A DNA stretch of 15,895 bases from an uncultured Burkholderiales bacterium (lineage in GTDB: Bacteria; Pseudomonadota; Gammaproteobacteria; Burkholderiales; Burkholderiaceae): assembly GCA_903845315.1 (NCBI GenBank), contig CAIMWY010000308.1, positions 1 to 15,895 on the forward strand. Direction: 5' to 3'. Shown here one piece after another: positions 1 to 7,663 of the stretch; within the stretch, counting starts at the first letter, position 1, and each line of letters opens with the position of its first letter. The notes beneath the pieces were generated by a model. It searched no databases. It saw nothing but the letters and a program-made list of their open reading frames with translations, and was not told the origin of the DNA. The translations under genes and the position numbers were made by a program.

Positions 1-83
1 CCCATGACGACGCCAACTTGGCACTGGGTCATGATGTGGCTTGGTGTGAGCGAAAGACGAATTTTAAGACGGGACCCCCATGA
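1..83 (+). CDS. Possible 3' end of an upstream gene of unknown function (partial)
   Basis: The frame that starts at base 3 is open from the window edge to a TGA at 81-83. That stop overlaps the cnoX start codon as ATGA, a typical translational-coupling arrangement. The visible tail is only about 26 residues, ending in ERKTNFKTGPP, and I do not recognise the family. Third-position GC is lower than in the neighbouring genes, so the frame could be open by chance and this stretch could be untranslated leader. The overlapping ATGA is the main argument for a real gene. Confidence 0.3.
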   Translation, partial: HDDANLALGHDVAWCERKTNFKTGPP

Positions 84-1036
84 TCGATGTGACCATAGAG
101 AATTTCGAAGCCGATGTGATTGCGGCCTCACAAACCACACCGGTGTTGGTGGATTTTTGGGCCGACTGGTGCGGCCCCTGCAAGTCGCTCGGCCCCGTGC
201 TGGAAAAGCTGGAAACCGCTTATGCCGGGCGTTTCAAGCTGGTCAAGGTCAATGCCGACAACGAGCAGCAACTGGCAAGTGCATTTGGCGTCAAAAGTTT
301 GCCGACCTGCATTTTGCTGATGGGCGGGCGGCCTGTGGACGGCTTCATGGGCGCTTTGCCCGAAGGCAAGGTGCGCGAGTTTTTAGACAAACATCTGCCC
401 TCTGAAGGCGAATTGGCAGCCGAGGCCGACACCCAAGCCGCCGAAGCACTGATGCAGGCCGGTGACCCCGATGCCGCACTGGCCAAACTGCAAGAAGCCC
501 TCACGCTCAACCCCGCCGATGACGAAGCGCGCTACAACTTTGTCAAACTGCTGATTGCTGTGGGCGATCTGGAGGAGGCGCAAACCGCACTGGCGCCGAC
601 GCTGGTGCAAATCCCGCTGCAGCTGCGCTTTGACGCACTGAACTACTGGCTGAAGGCCTTGCAGTTTGTCAGCACCGATACGCGCGGCAGCTGGACCTTA
701 GAGCAGTTCGACGCCCTGATTGCGCAAAACAAACGCGACTTCGACACCCGCTTGGCCAAAGCCCGGGTGCTGGTGGCGGCGGGGCAAATGGAAGCGGCGA
801 TGGAAGAGTTGCTCGAGATCATCATGCGCGACAAAACCTGGAGCGACGATGTGGCGCGCAAAACCTATGTGGCTATTTTGGAGTTGATGACCCCGCCCAA
901 GCCCAAAGCAGACGATGCGGCTTTTGGCAAAACCGCTGGCGGCATTGAGCTCACGGGCAAAGGCGCGGTGCAAGAAGACCCACAGGCCGAGTTGGTGTCG
1001 CGTTATCGGCGCAAGCTCAGCATGGCTTTGAACTGA
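80..1036 (+). CDS. cnoX: CnoX/YbbN-type thioredoxin-TPR co-chaperone (chaperedoxin)
   Basis: A 318-residue cytoplasmic protein with an N-terminal thioredoxin domain (about 1-105) carrying the active-site WCGPCK at 30-35 (Cys31, Cys34) and the cis-proline loop at SLPT (Pro75, followed by Cys77). An alpha-helical, TPR-like region follows from about 115 to 300, with repeated Ala/Leu-rich helices such as QAGDPDAALAKLQEALTLNP. This layout defines the CnoX/YbbN family, which binds unfolding proteins, protects them from over-oxidation and hands them to GroEL or DnaK. The E. coli member has lost the first active-site cysteine and is about 284 residues. This one keeps both cysteines, so redox activity is plausible (inference). 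The start is preceded by GGGA five bases upstream. The gene converges on purC, 41 bases away. A plain thioredoxin is excluded by the long C-terminal domain. Confidence 0.9.
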   Translation: MIDVTIENFEADVIAASQTTPVLVDFWADWCGPCKSLGPVLEKLETAYAGRFKLVKVNADNEQQLASAFGVKSLPTCILLMGGRPVDGFMGALPEGKVREFLDKHLPSEGELAAEADTQAAEALMQAGDPDAALAKLQEALTLNPADDEARYNFVKLLIAVGDLEEAQTALAPTLVQIPLQLRFDALNYWLKALQFVSTDTRGSWTLEQFDALIAQNKRDFDTRLAKARVLVAAGQMEAAMEELLEIIMRDKTWSDDVARKTYVAILELMTPPKPKADDAAFGKTAGGIELTGKGAVQEDPQAELVSRYRRKLSMALN

Positions 1037-1051
1037 GGGCCTGCGGCCCTC
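1035..1051. terminator. Short hairpin between convergent cnoX and purC
   Basis: A perfect inverted repeat, GAGGGCC-TGC-GGCCCTC (7-bp stem, 3-base loop), begins inside the cnoX stop codon and sits between the two convergent genes. No run of T follows on either strand, so it is not a canonical intrinsic terminator. It could protect 3' ends or help termination in both directions. Confidence 0.4.
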
Positions 1052-1077
1052 GCCCACAAAACCCAAAACCTACAGGC

Positions 1078-1986
1078 TCAGTCTTTGAGTCGATCCCACG
1101 CCTCTTGGTATTTGGCGGCGGTTTGCGCAATCACCTCTTGCGGCAAGTGCGGGGCTGGAGGAGATTTGCTCCAAGGCTTGCCCTGCACTTGAGCCGTCTC
1201 GAGCCAGTCGCGCAAAAACTGTTTGTCGTAGCTGGGCGGGTTGACACCTTCTTGGTAGCTGTCTGCCGGCCAGTAGCGTGACGAATCAGGCGTGAGCACC
1301 TCGTCCATCAGCACCAAGTTGCCATTGGGGTCCAAGCCAAATTCAAACTTGGTATCCGCAATGATGATGCCTTTTGCCGACGCCACATCACGCGCGGTCT
1401 CGTACAAGGCAATGCTGAGGGTGCGAATCTTTTCGGCCAAGGCGCTCCCCACCATCTCGACCACTTGTTCGAAGGTGATGTTCTCGTCGTGGTCGCCCAC
1501 CGCGGCTTTGGCGGCTGGGGTGAAGATGGGGTCAGGCAACTTGCTGGCATTCTTCAAGCCCTTGGGCAAGGGAACGCCGCACACCGATTGACTCTGTTGG
1601 TACTCTTGCCAACCACTGCCCGCCAGGTAACCACGGACCACGGCCTCTACTGGGATGGGCTTCAAGCGCTTGACCAGCATGGAGCGACCTTGCACTTGGG
1701 CCACCTCGTCTGGATGGACCACGCCCTCAGGCGCATCGCCTGTGAGGTGGTTGGGGCAAATGTGGCCGAGCTTGCCAAACCAGAACAAGGCCATTTGGGT
1801 GAGCAACTCGCCCTTTCCGGGAATGGCCTCGCCCATGATCACGTCAAACGCACTGATTCGGTCAGACGCCACCATCAAGATGCGGTCCTCACCCACGGCG
1901 TAGTTGTCGCGCACCTTGCCGCGCGCCAGCAGGGGCAAGGAAGTCAAGGCTGAGGTGTGCAAAGCGGGAGTCATGTGTGTCGCCAT
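1078..1986 (-). CDS. purC: Phosphoribosylaminoimidazole-succinocarboxamide synthase (SAICAR synthetase)
   Basis: PurC couples CAIR to aspartate using ATP, making SAICAR in purine synthesis. Family signatures are clear: GKVRDNY (23-29), [10 protein letters not shown] (41-50), [14 protein letters not shown] (116-129), DTKFEFG (211-217) and [12 protein letters not shown] (228-239). The 302-residue length is that of the longer, single-domain form I recall from Betaproteobacteria. Two starts are possible: the ATG at 1986, or an in-frame ATG four codons inside at 1974. The inner one fits the family N-terminus better ([20 protein letters not shown]) and has a GGAA about 11 bases upstream, whereas the outer ATG has no spaced ribosome-binding site. 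The gene lies downstream of fba on the same strand, but a strong terminator ends only six bases before the outer start. The usual neighbours purE and purK are not next to it. Confidence 0.96.
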   Translation of the reverse strand: MATHMTPALHTSALTSLPLLARGKVRDNYAVGEDRILMVASDRISAFDVIMGEAIPGKGELLTQMALFWFGKLGHICPNHLTGDAPEGVVHPDEVAQVQGRSMLVKRLKPIPVEAVVRGYLAGSGWQEYQQSQSVCGVPLPKGLKNASKLPDPIFTPAAKAAVGDHDENITFEQVVEMVGSALAEKIRTLSIALYETARDVASAKGIIIADTKFEFGLDPNGNLVLMDEVLTPDSSRYWPADSYQEGVNPPSYDKQFLRDWLETAQVQGKPWSKSPPAPHLPQEVIAQTAAKYQEAWDRLKD

Positions 1987-1992
1987 TCCAAT

Positions 1993-2021
1993 AAAAAAGC
2001 CCGCTGAAGCGTCAACGGGCT
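1993..2021 (-). terminator. Intrinsic terminator after fba
   Basis: Read on the minus strand, AGCCCGTTGA-CGCT-TCAGCGGGCT forms a 10-bp stem with one G-U pair and a four-base loop, followed directly by six T residues. It lies about 50 bases after the fba stop and immediately before purC, so it should end most fba transcripts and limit read-through into purC. Confidence 0.88.
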
Positions 2022-2070
2022 GGCAGGACCATGGCTGTGAATGATCGCAAGCAATGGCCCTTTGAGAAGC

Positions 2071-3135
2071 TTACTTCACCAATTGCGCCAACTCGCCTTT
2101 GGCGTACTTGGCTGCCATGATGGCCAGGGTGGCGGATTTGATTTTGCCGCCTTGGCCTTCGCAGCCGAACTCGATGTAGCGTTGTTTGCAAATGGCTTTG
2201 GCGGCTTCGCGGGCGGGCTTCATCCATTCACGCATGTCGAACTTGTCGGGGTTCTCGGCTTGGAATTTACGCACCGCACCGGTCATGGCCAAACGAATGT
2301 CGGTGTCAATGTTGATTTTGCGCACGCCGTGCTTGATGGCTTCTTGAATTTCCGCCACCGGCACGCCATAGGTTTCTTTCATCTTGCCGCCAAACTGGTT
2401 GATCAACGCCAGCAGATCTTGCGGCACGCTGGACGAGCCATGCATCACCAAGTGGGTGTTGGGGATGCGCGCATGGATGGCTTTGACGCGGCTGATGGCC
2501 AGCACGTCACCTGTAGGCGGGCGGCTGAATTTGTAAGCGCCGTGGCTGGTGCCAATGGCAATGGCCAAAGCGTCCAACTGCGTGGCTTGGACAAATTGCG
2601 CGGCTTCTTCCGGGTCGGTCAGCATCTGGCTGTGGTCGAGTTTGCCCACCGCGCCCACGCCGTCTTCTTCGCCTGCTTCGCCCGTTTCGAGGGAGCCCAA
2701 GCAACCGAGTTCGCCTTCCACCGTGGCACCAATTTTGTGGGCCATGGCCACCACTTGCTGGGTCACCGCCACGTTGTAGTCAAAGTCGGCAGGGGTTTTG
2801 CCATCTTCCATCAAGGAGCCGTCCATCATGACCGAGCCAAAGCCCAGGTCGAGGGCGCCTTGGCAAATCTTGGGCGAAGTGGCGTGGTCTTGGTGCATGA
2901 CCAAGGGAATGTGGGGATAGGCTTCGGTGGCGGCTTGGATCAGGTGCTTGATGAACGACTCACCGGCGTACTTGCGGGCGCCCGCACTGGCTTGCAAGAT
3001 CACGGGCGAGCCGGTTTCTTGGGCGGCTTCCATCACGGCTTCGACTTGCTCTAGGTTGTTGACGTTGAAAGCGGGTATGCCGTAACCCTGCTCAGCGGCG
3101 TGGTCCAAAAGTTCGCGCATCGAAACGAGTGCCAT
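2071..3135 (-). CDS. fba: Class II fructose-1,6-bisphosphate aldolase
   Basis: A zinc-dependent class II aldolase that splits fructose-1,6-bisphosphate into dihydroxyacetone phosphate and glyceraldehyde-3-phosphate, or the reverse in gluconeogenesis. The HQDH motif at 81-84 holds the catalytic Asp83 and zinc ligand His84. Other zinc/phosphate loops are GTSHGAYK (195-202, His198) and MHGSSS (231-236, His232), and NIDTD (275-279) is the substrate-phosphate loop. The 354-residue length matches the CbbA-like type of Calvin-cycle and betaproteobacterial enzymes. The start is supported by AAGGA nine to ten bases upstream. It follows pyk by 82 bases on the same strand with no clear terminator between them, so co-transcription is likely. 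No other Calvin-cycle gene is visible, so a glycolytic role is the simpler reading. The symbol could equally be fbaA or cbbA. Confidence 0.96.
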   Translation of the reverse strand: MALVSMRELLDHAAEQGYGIPAFNVNNLEQVEAVMEAAQETGSPVILQASAGARKYAGESFIKHLIQAATEAYPHIPLVMHQDHATSPKICQGALDLGFGSVMMDGSLMEDGKTPADFDYNVAVTQQVVAMAHKIGATVEGELGCLGSLETGEAGEEDGVGAVGKLDHSQMLTDPEEAAQFVQATQLDALAIAIGTSHGAYKFSRPPTGDVLAISRVKAIHARIPNTHLVMHGSSSVPQDLLALINQFGGKMKETYGVPVAEIQEAIKHGVRKINIDTDIRLAMTGAVRKFQAENPDKFDMREWMKPAREAAKAICKQRYIEFGCEGQGGKIKSATLAIMAAKYAKGELAQLVK

Positions 3136-3217
3136 ATCAAAAAGTCCTTGAAGTTAATTTTTATCACTGGGGTTAATTTTACCGACCCCCACTTGGCGCC
3201 AGCCTGACAACACCGTC

Positions 3218-4651
3218 TCAGTTGACTTTACAAATTTTGAGCATGTTGGTGCCCCCCGGGGTGCCCATGGGCTCGCCACAGGTGATGGCATAGACATCGC
3301 CCGTGTCCACGTCGCCACGCGATTTGAGGTGGGCTTCCGCTTGCAGCAAGGCCGTGTCACGGTCGGCGCTGGTGTCCATCAACAATGCGCTGACGTTGCG
3401 AAACAAAGACATCTTGCGCTGCGCCGCCACTTTGGTGGTGAGGGCATAGATGGGAATGTGAATGCGATGGCGGCTCATCCACAAGGCGGTCGAACCTGAC
3501 TCGGTCAAGGCCACGATGGCCTTGGCACCCATGTGGTGGGCCGTGAACAAAGCGCCCATGGCAATGCTGTAGTCAATTCGGGTGAAGGTTTGCCCAGTGA
3601 AGTCACCATCGAGCTCCACCTCTTCGGCACCCTCGGCGGCGCTGCAAATCTTGGCCATTTCTTGCACCGTTTCAAGCGGGAATTTACCGGCTGCCGTCTC
3701 TGCGCTGAGCATCACCGCGTCGGTGCCATCGAGCACGGCGTTGGCCACGTCGCTCACCTCAGCGCGCGTGGGCACGGGGTTGGTGATCATGCTCTCCATC
3801 ATCTGGGTCGCGGTGATCACCACCTTGTCGTGTTCACGGGCCAACTTGATCATGCGTTTTTGCAAGGCTGGGACGATGGCATTGCCGACCTCCACCGCCA
3901 AGTCGCCCCGCGCCACCATGATGCCGTCGCTGGCGCGCAAGATTTCTTCCAGGTGAGGAATCGCTTCGGCACGCTCGATCTTGGCAATCAAGCCGGGCTT
4001 GTGTTTGTATTCAGCGCCCGCCACATTGGCCAGTTGACGGGCCATTTCCATGTCGGTGGCGTTTTTGGGGAAACTCACAGCGAGGTAGTCGGCCTGAAAG
4101 CTCATGGCGGTTTTGATGTCGTCCATGTCCTTGGCGGTCAAGGCCGGCGCAGTCAGTCCGCCCCCTTGTTTGTTGATGCCTTTGTTGTTAGACAGCTCGC
4201 CCCCCAACTTAACAGTTGTGAGTACCTGCTCTCCTTTTACTGCATCTACCGTGAGGACGATCAAGCCATCATTGAGTAAAAGCAGGTCGCCGGGTTTGAC
4301 ATCGCGAGGCAATTCTTTGTAATCCAAGCCCACGCCGTGCAAGTCACCCGGCTCGGTGCGCGAGGCGTCAAGGACAAACTTGTTGCCGTTTTCCAGCATC
4401 ACTTTGCCGTCGGCGAACTTGCCGACACGAATTTTGGGGCCCTGCAAGTCGGCCATGATGGCGACTTCGCGACCCGCTCTTTTTGCTGCCTCTCGCACCA
4501 GTCGCGCGCGTTCAATGTGGTCTTGCGCTTTGCCGTGGCTGAAGTTCAAGCGGACCACATCGACGCCAGCCAGGATCATCTGCTCCAATAACGCTGGATC
4601 GCTGGAGGCGGGGCCTAAGGTGGCAACAATTTTGGTGGCGCGGCGCGTCAT
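3218..4651 (-). CDS. pyk: Pyruvate kinase
   Basis: Converts phosphoenolpyruvate and ADP to pyruvate and ATP, the last step of glycolysis. The 477-residue protein has the standard barrel with inserted B domain and a C-terminal allosteric domain. Visible signatures are NFSHG (36-40), DLQGPKIR (68-75), the catalytic-lysine segment GLIAKIERAEAI, the metal and substrate segment MVARGDLAVE, TATQMMESMI, and DGTDAVMLSAETAAGKFP. The C-terminal domain ends in TCGEPMGTPGGTNMLKICKV, typical of the PykA-like family. A strong AGGAGA lies about seven bases before the ATG. The gene heads the pyk-fba(-purC) group and is divergent from the desaturase gene. Confidence 0.97.
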   Translation of the reverse strand: MTRRATKIVATLGPASSDPALLEQMILAGVDVVRLNFSHGKAQDHIERARLVREAAKRAGREVAIMADLQGPKIRVGKFADGKVMLENGNKFVLDASRTEPGDLHGVGLDYKELPRDVKPGDLLLLNDGLIVLTVDAVKGEQVLTTVKLGGELSNNKGINKQGGGLTAPALTAKDMDDIKTAMSFQADYLAVSFPKNATDMEMARQLANVAGAEYKHKPGLIAKIERAEAIPHLEEILRASDGIMVARGDLAVEVGNAIVPALQKRMIKLAREHDKVVITATQMMESMITNPVPTRAEVSDVANAVLDGTDAVMLSAETAAGKFPLETVQEMAKICSAAEGAEEVELDGDFTGQTFTRIDYSIAMGALFTAHHMGAKAIVALTESGSTALWMSRHRIHIPIYALTTKVAAQRKMSLFRNVSALLMDTSADRDTALLQAEAHLKSRGDVDTGDVYAITCGEPMGTPGGTNMLKICKVN

Positions 4652-4876
4652 GACAGGTCTCCTAGGAATCGATGCGCTTGATTCTCACATGTTTGAAACG
4701 CGCAAAAAATGCCACTTGACCCCTTGCGAGTCTTGGTCTTGCGTTTAAAAAGACGCCAGTGAAGGTAAAAAGCGATAATTAGCGGTCAATTGATGCATGT
4801 CAGAGCGCTGCAACACCATTCGCCTAAGATTCGAGTTGGAGTGCCCACTGCGGCCATGACCTGAGATTTTTTCAAC
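4652..4876. promoter_or_regulatory. Divergent intergenic region between pyk and the desaturase gene
   Basis: The longest gap in the window (225 bases), holding no convincing gene. It must contain the start signals for pyk (leftward) and the desaturase (rightward). It is locally AT-rich at about 4741-4795. A GATAAT at 4774-4779 is a fair -10 match for the rightward gene, but I see no matching -35 element at the proper spacing. TTGACC at 4716-4721 has no good -10 partner. Exact promoters cannot be assigned by eye. Confidence 0.35.
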
Positions 4877-5962
4877 ATGAACCTGACCCAAAAACCTATT
4901 CTTCCCCACGAACCGATGCCACACCGCAAAGTCATGCGCGAGTGGTTGATCCCTTTGAGTGAGCGCACCACCCTACTGGCCATCGTGCTGCTGGTGGTCG
5001 ACTATGCGCTGTGGGCTGCGCTGATGGCTGGAACCGTGCTGTTTGAGACTTGGTGGGCCAAGCTCTTGAGCGGCTGCGCTGCGGGGTTTGTGATTGGTCG
5101 CTTGTTCATCTTGGGCCATGACGCCTGCCACCAAAGCCTCACCCCCCACCGCAACCTCAACAAATGGTTGGGGCGCATTGCCTTTTTGCCCTCTTTGACA
5201 GCTTACAGCTTGTGGGACATCGGCCACAACGTGGTGCACCACGGTTACACCAACCTCAAAAACTTCGATTTTGTGTGGGCGCCCTACACCCCCGAAGAGT
5301 TCGCAGCATTGCCACTGATGGCACGCATCAAAGACCGCATTTACCGCAGCGGCTGGGCACCTGGCCTGTACTACATGATCGAAATTTGGTGGAACAAAAT
5401 GGTATTCCCCAACGAAAAGAACATGCCGACACGCCGCCCCATCTTCATGAAAGACTGTTTGCTGATCACCGCCTTCGGTGCGACGTGGGTCGCCGCCATG
5501 GTGTGGGCCGCTTTGGCGACCGAGCAATCGGTCGGTTTGATTTTGTTGATGGGCGTCGTCGTGCCCTTCTTCTTTTGGGTCAGCATGATTGGCTTTGTGG
5601 TGTATGTGCACCACACCCATGTGGACGTGTCTTGGCACGAAGAGCGCACGGGCTGGTCGAAGGCCTCGCCATTCGTGTCCACCACCGTGCACCTGACCTT
5701 TCCATTGAATATTGGCGCACTGATGCACCACATCATGGAGCACACGGCGCATCACTTGGACATGAGCATTCCTTTGTACAAGCTCAAGCAAGCACAGAGC
5801 AAGCTCGAAGAGTTGCTGCCTGAGCGCATCATCGTTCAGCCCTTCTCTTGGGGCTGGTATTTCCAAACCGCACGCGACTGCAAGTTGTATGACTTCAAGC
5901 AAGACAGCTGGACCGACTACGCAGGCAGCGCCACCAGCCCTCGTGCCATGAAGGCAGCTTAA
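4877..5962 (+). CDS. Membrane fatty acid desaturase (delta-12/omega-6-like family)
   Basis: A 361-residue integral membrane protein of the di-iron fatty acid desaturase superfamily (PF00487), which inserts a double bond into acyl chains using oxygen and reducing equivalents. The three histidine boxes are all present: HDACH (81-85), HNVVHH (117-122) and HHIMEHTAHH (284-293). A further HHTHVDVSWHEE (245-256) lies between the second and third boxes. Hydrophobic segments lie at about 33-55, 62-80, 194-215 and 219-244. The boxes fit the plant-type omega-6/delta-12 branch more than the acyl-CoA delta-9 branch, but position specificity cannot be read from sequence. Its own terminator follows, so it is probably transcribed alone. 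The ribosome-binding site is weak (GAGA about ten bases upstream). A carotenoid-type desaturase or hydroxylase of the same fold is the main alternative. Confidence 0.88.
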   Translation: MNLTQKPILPHEPMPHRKVMREWLIPLSERTTLLAIVLLVVDYALWAALMAGTVLFETWWAKLLSGCAAGFVIGRLFILGHDACHQSLTPHRNLNKWLGRIAFLPSLTAYSLWDIGHNVVHHGYTNLKNFDFVWAPYTPEEFAALPLMARIKDRIYRSGWAPGLYYMIEIWWNKMVFPNEKNMPTRRPIFMKDCLLITAFGATWVAAMVWAALATEQSVGLILLMGVVVPFFFWVSMIGFVVYVHHTHVDVSWHEERTGWSKASPFVSTTVHLTFPLNIGALMHHIMEHTAHHLDMSIPLYKLKQAQSKLEELLPERIIVQPFSWGWYFQTARDCKLYDFKQDSWTDYAGSATSPRAMKAA

Positions 5963-5977
5963 ACGCCAAGCACCCTC

Positions 5978-6013
5978 AGCCCCGCAAGCTCCTCAGGATT
6001 TGCGGGGCTTTTT
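5978..6013 (+). terminator. Intrinsic terminator after the desaturase gene
   Basis: AGCCCCGCAA (5978-5987) pairs with TTGCGGGGCT (6000-6009) to give a 10-bp GC-rich stem with a 12-base loop, followed by a run of five T (6009-6013) and then CTT. It begins 15 bases after the desaturase stop codon. Confidence 0.9.
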
Positions 6014-6031
6014 CTTGTCCGCCCCACACCC

Positions 6032-6403
6032 ATGAAACATCTTGTTGTGTTGTTACTCGTGATGGCATCTGCTAGCTCACACGCCATGTGGGTCACCGTC
6101 ACACAAAACGAAGTGGCCACGGTGTATGTGGACTCCTCGTCCATCGCACGCATCAACCAAAACCGACGCGTCTGGGTGGTCTACGACTTGAAAAGCCCCG
6201 ACACAACAGGCCAGCAATCGGTCAAGTCCTACATCGAGTACGACTGCGCCGAAGGCAAATACAAAACCCTCAGCGCCACCAGCCATCCCAACAAAATGGG
6301 CAATGGCCCCGCCATCAAATCACTGCCCGTCGGGGGCAGCTGGATGTCTGTGAGTCAAGACAAGATGAGCCGGCAGTTGTTCAGTTTCGCTTGCGCTTGG
6401 TGA
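6032..6403 (+). CDS. Small secreted protein, surface-adhesin protein E-like domain
   Basis: A 123-residue protein with a clear signal peptide: MKHL, a hydrophobic core, then a probable cleavage site after ASSHA at about residue 18. The mature part resembles the surface-adhesin protein E domain (PF16747). Supporting patterns are VATVYVDSSSI, RVWVVYDLKSP, a paired SYIEYDC...GKYKTLS, a KMGNGP turn, a conserved Trp and a C-terminal FACAW, with two cysteines able to form a disulfide. In Haemophilus protein E this domain binds host proteins. In free-living betaproteobacteria such small periplasmic proteins are common and uncharacterised, so I claim no adhesin role. The ATG lies only 19 bases after the T run of the preceding terminator and lacks a recognisable ribosome-binding site. 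Its 3' end meets pgk head-on with seven bases between. Confidence 0.78.
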   Translation: MKHLVVLLLVMASASSHAMWVTVTQNEVATVYVDSSSIARINQNRRVWVVYDLKSPDTTGQQSVKSYIEYDCAEGKYKTLSATSHPNKMGNGPAIKSLPVGGSWMSVSQDKMSRQLFSFACAW

Positions 6404-6410
6404 GCGAGGC

Positions 6411-7604
6411 TCAGCCCGCCGCGCGTCGCGTCAAAATTTCAAACGCAGGCAAGGTCTTGCCTTCGAGCACTTCCAGGAAAGCGCCGCCCCCGGTGGAGAT
6501 GTAGCCCACTTGTTTCTCGATACCGTATTTGGCAATGGCGGCCAGGGTGTCGCCGCCGCCTGCAATGCTGAAGGCGCTGGACTCGGCAATGGCGTGCGCA
6601 ATCACCTGGGTGCCGTTCTCAAAGGCGGCAAACTCAAACACGCCGACCGGGCCGTTCCACACGATGGTGCCAGCGGCCTTGAGTTGCGTGGCCAATTTGG
6701 CGGCGGTCTCGGGGCCAATGTCCAAAATCAAATCGTCATCGGCCACCTCGGTGGCTTTCTTCACCGTGGCCACCGCGTCGGCGGCAAAGGTTTTGGCACA
6801 CACCACGTCGGTGGGGATCGGCACTTCGGCGCCACGGGCTTTCATGATCTCGATCACGGCTTTGGCCTCGGCCAACAAATCGGGTTCGGCCAGGCTTTTG
6901 CCGATCTTCAAGCCAGCCGCCAACATGAAGGTGTTGGCAATGCCGCCGCCCACGATGAGCTGGTCCACCTTGCTAGCCAAGCTCTTCAAAATGGTGAGCT
7001 TGGTGGACACCTTGCTGCCCGCCACGATGGCCGCCAAGGGGCGCTTGGGGTTGGCCAAGGCTTGGCTGATGGCGTCGATCTCTGCCGCCAACAAGGGGCC
7101 CGCACAGGCGATGGGGGCGAACTGGGCAATGCCGTAGGTGGTGCCTTCGGCGCGGTGGGCGGTGCCAAACGCGTCGTGCACAAAGATGTCACACAAGGCG
7201 GCGAGTTTATGGGCCAACTCGGGCGCGTTCTTTTTCTCGCCTTGGTTGACGCGGCAGTTCTCCAACATCACCAACTGGCCCGGGGCCAGTTGCACGCCAT
7301 CGACCCAGTTGGAGACCAAAGGCACTTCGCGGCCCAACAACTCACCCAAACGCTTCGCCACCGGGCTCAACGAATCAGCGGGTTTGAACTCGCCCTCGGT
7401 GGGCCGTCCCAAATGGCTGGTCACCATGACGGCAGCGCCCGCGTCCAAGGCCATCTGAATACAGGGCACTGACGCGCGGATGCGGGTGTCTTCGGTGATG
7501 GCGCCGTGGGCGTCTTGCGGCACGTTGAGGTCGGCACGGATGAAGACACGTTGACCACGGACTTTGCCGCTGGCGCACAAATCAGAGAAGCGAATGACGT
7601 TCAT
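6411..7604 (-). CDS. pgk: Phosphoglycerate kinase
   Basis: Transfers phosphate between 1,3-bisphosphoglycerate and ADP, giving 3-phosphoglycerate and ATP. The 397-residue protein has both Rossmann-like lobes: the substrate-binding RADLNVP (23-29) and TSHLGRP (62-68), HDAFGTAHR (143-151), the hinge AGSKVSTKL, then the nucleotide lobe with [24 protein letters not shown] and the C-terminal STGGGAFLE. The open frame extends 21 codons further upstream, but that segment overlaps the end of the SDR gene and is unlike the family N-terminus. The ATG giving MNVIRFSDL is therefore chosen, although no good ribosome-binding site precedes it. It lies 59 bases after the SDR gene on the same strand. In related genomes pyk follows directly; here two opposite-strand genes intervene. 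Confidence 0.96.
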   Translation of the reverse strand: MNVIRFSDLCASGKVRGQRVFIRADLNVPQDAHGAITEDTRIRASVPCIQMALDAGAAVMVTSHLGRPTEGEFKPADSLSPVAKRLGELLGREVPLVSNWVDGVQLAPGQLVMLENCRVNQGEKKNAPELAHKLAALCDIFVHDAFGTAHRAEGTTYGIAQFAPIACAGPLLAAEIDAISQALANPKRPLAAIVAGSKVSTKLTILKSLASKVDQLIVGGGIANTFMLAAGLKIGKSLAEPDLLAEAKAVIEIMKARGAEVPIPTDVVCAKTFAADAVATVKKATEVADDDLILDIGPETAAKLATQLKAAGTIVWNGPVGVFEFAAFENGTQVIAHAIAESSAFSIAGGGDTLAAIAKYGIEKQVGYISTGGGAFLEVLEGKTLPAFEILTRRAAG

Positions 7605-7663
7605 GGGAATAGCAATATGTGGGAGAAAAATCAATTTTAAAAGTGCAGGCTTGCAGCCAGGTT

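Noticed and set aside
1993..2021. Purine riboswitch before purC
   Set aside because: The structure is a simple stem-loop with a T run, an intrinsic terminator; no conserved three-way junction core was visible and there is too little room for an aptamer.
2041..3054. Long open frame (337 codons) on the plus strand opposite fba
   Set aside because: Mirror frame of a GC-biased coding gene; its His/Gly/Phe-rich composition resembles no family, and fba on the other strand is certain.
4973..5902. 309-codon minus-strand frame opposite the desaturase
   Set aside because: Composition is rich in His, Gln and Val as expected of an antisense shadow; the desaturase histidine boxes prove the plus strand.
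6510..7472. 320-codon plus-strand frame opposite pgk
   Set aside because: Gly/His/Gln-rich antisense shadow of a certain pgk gene.
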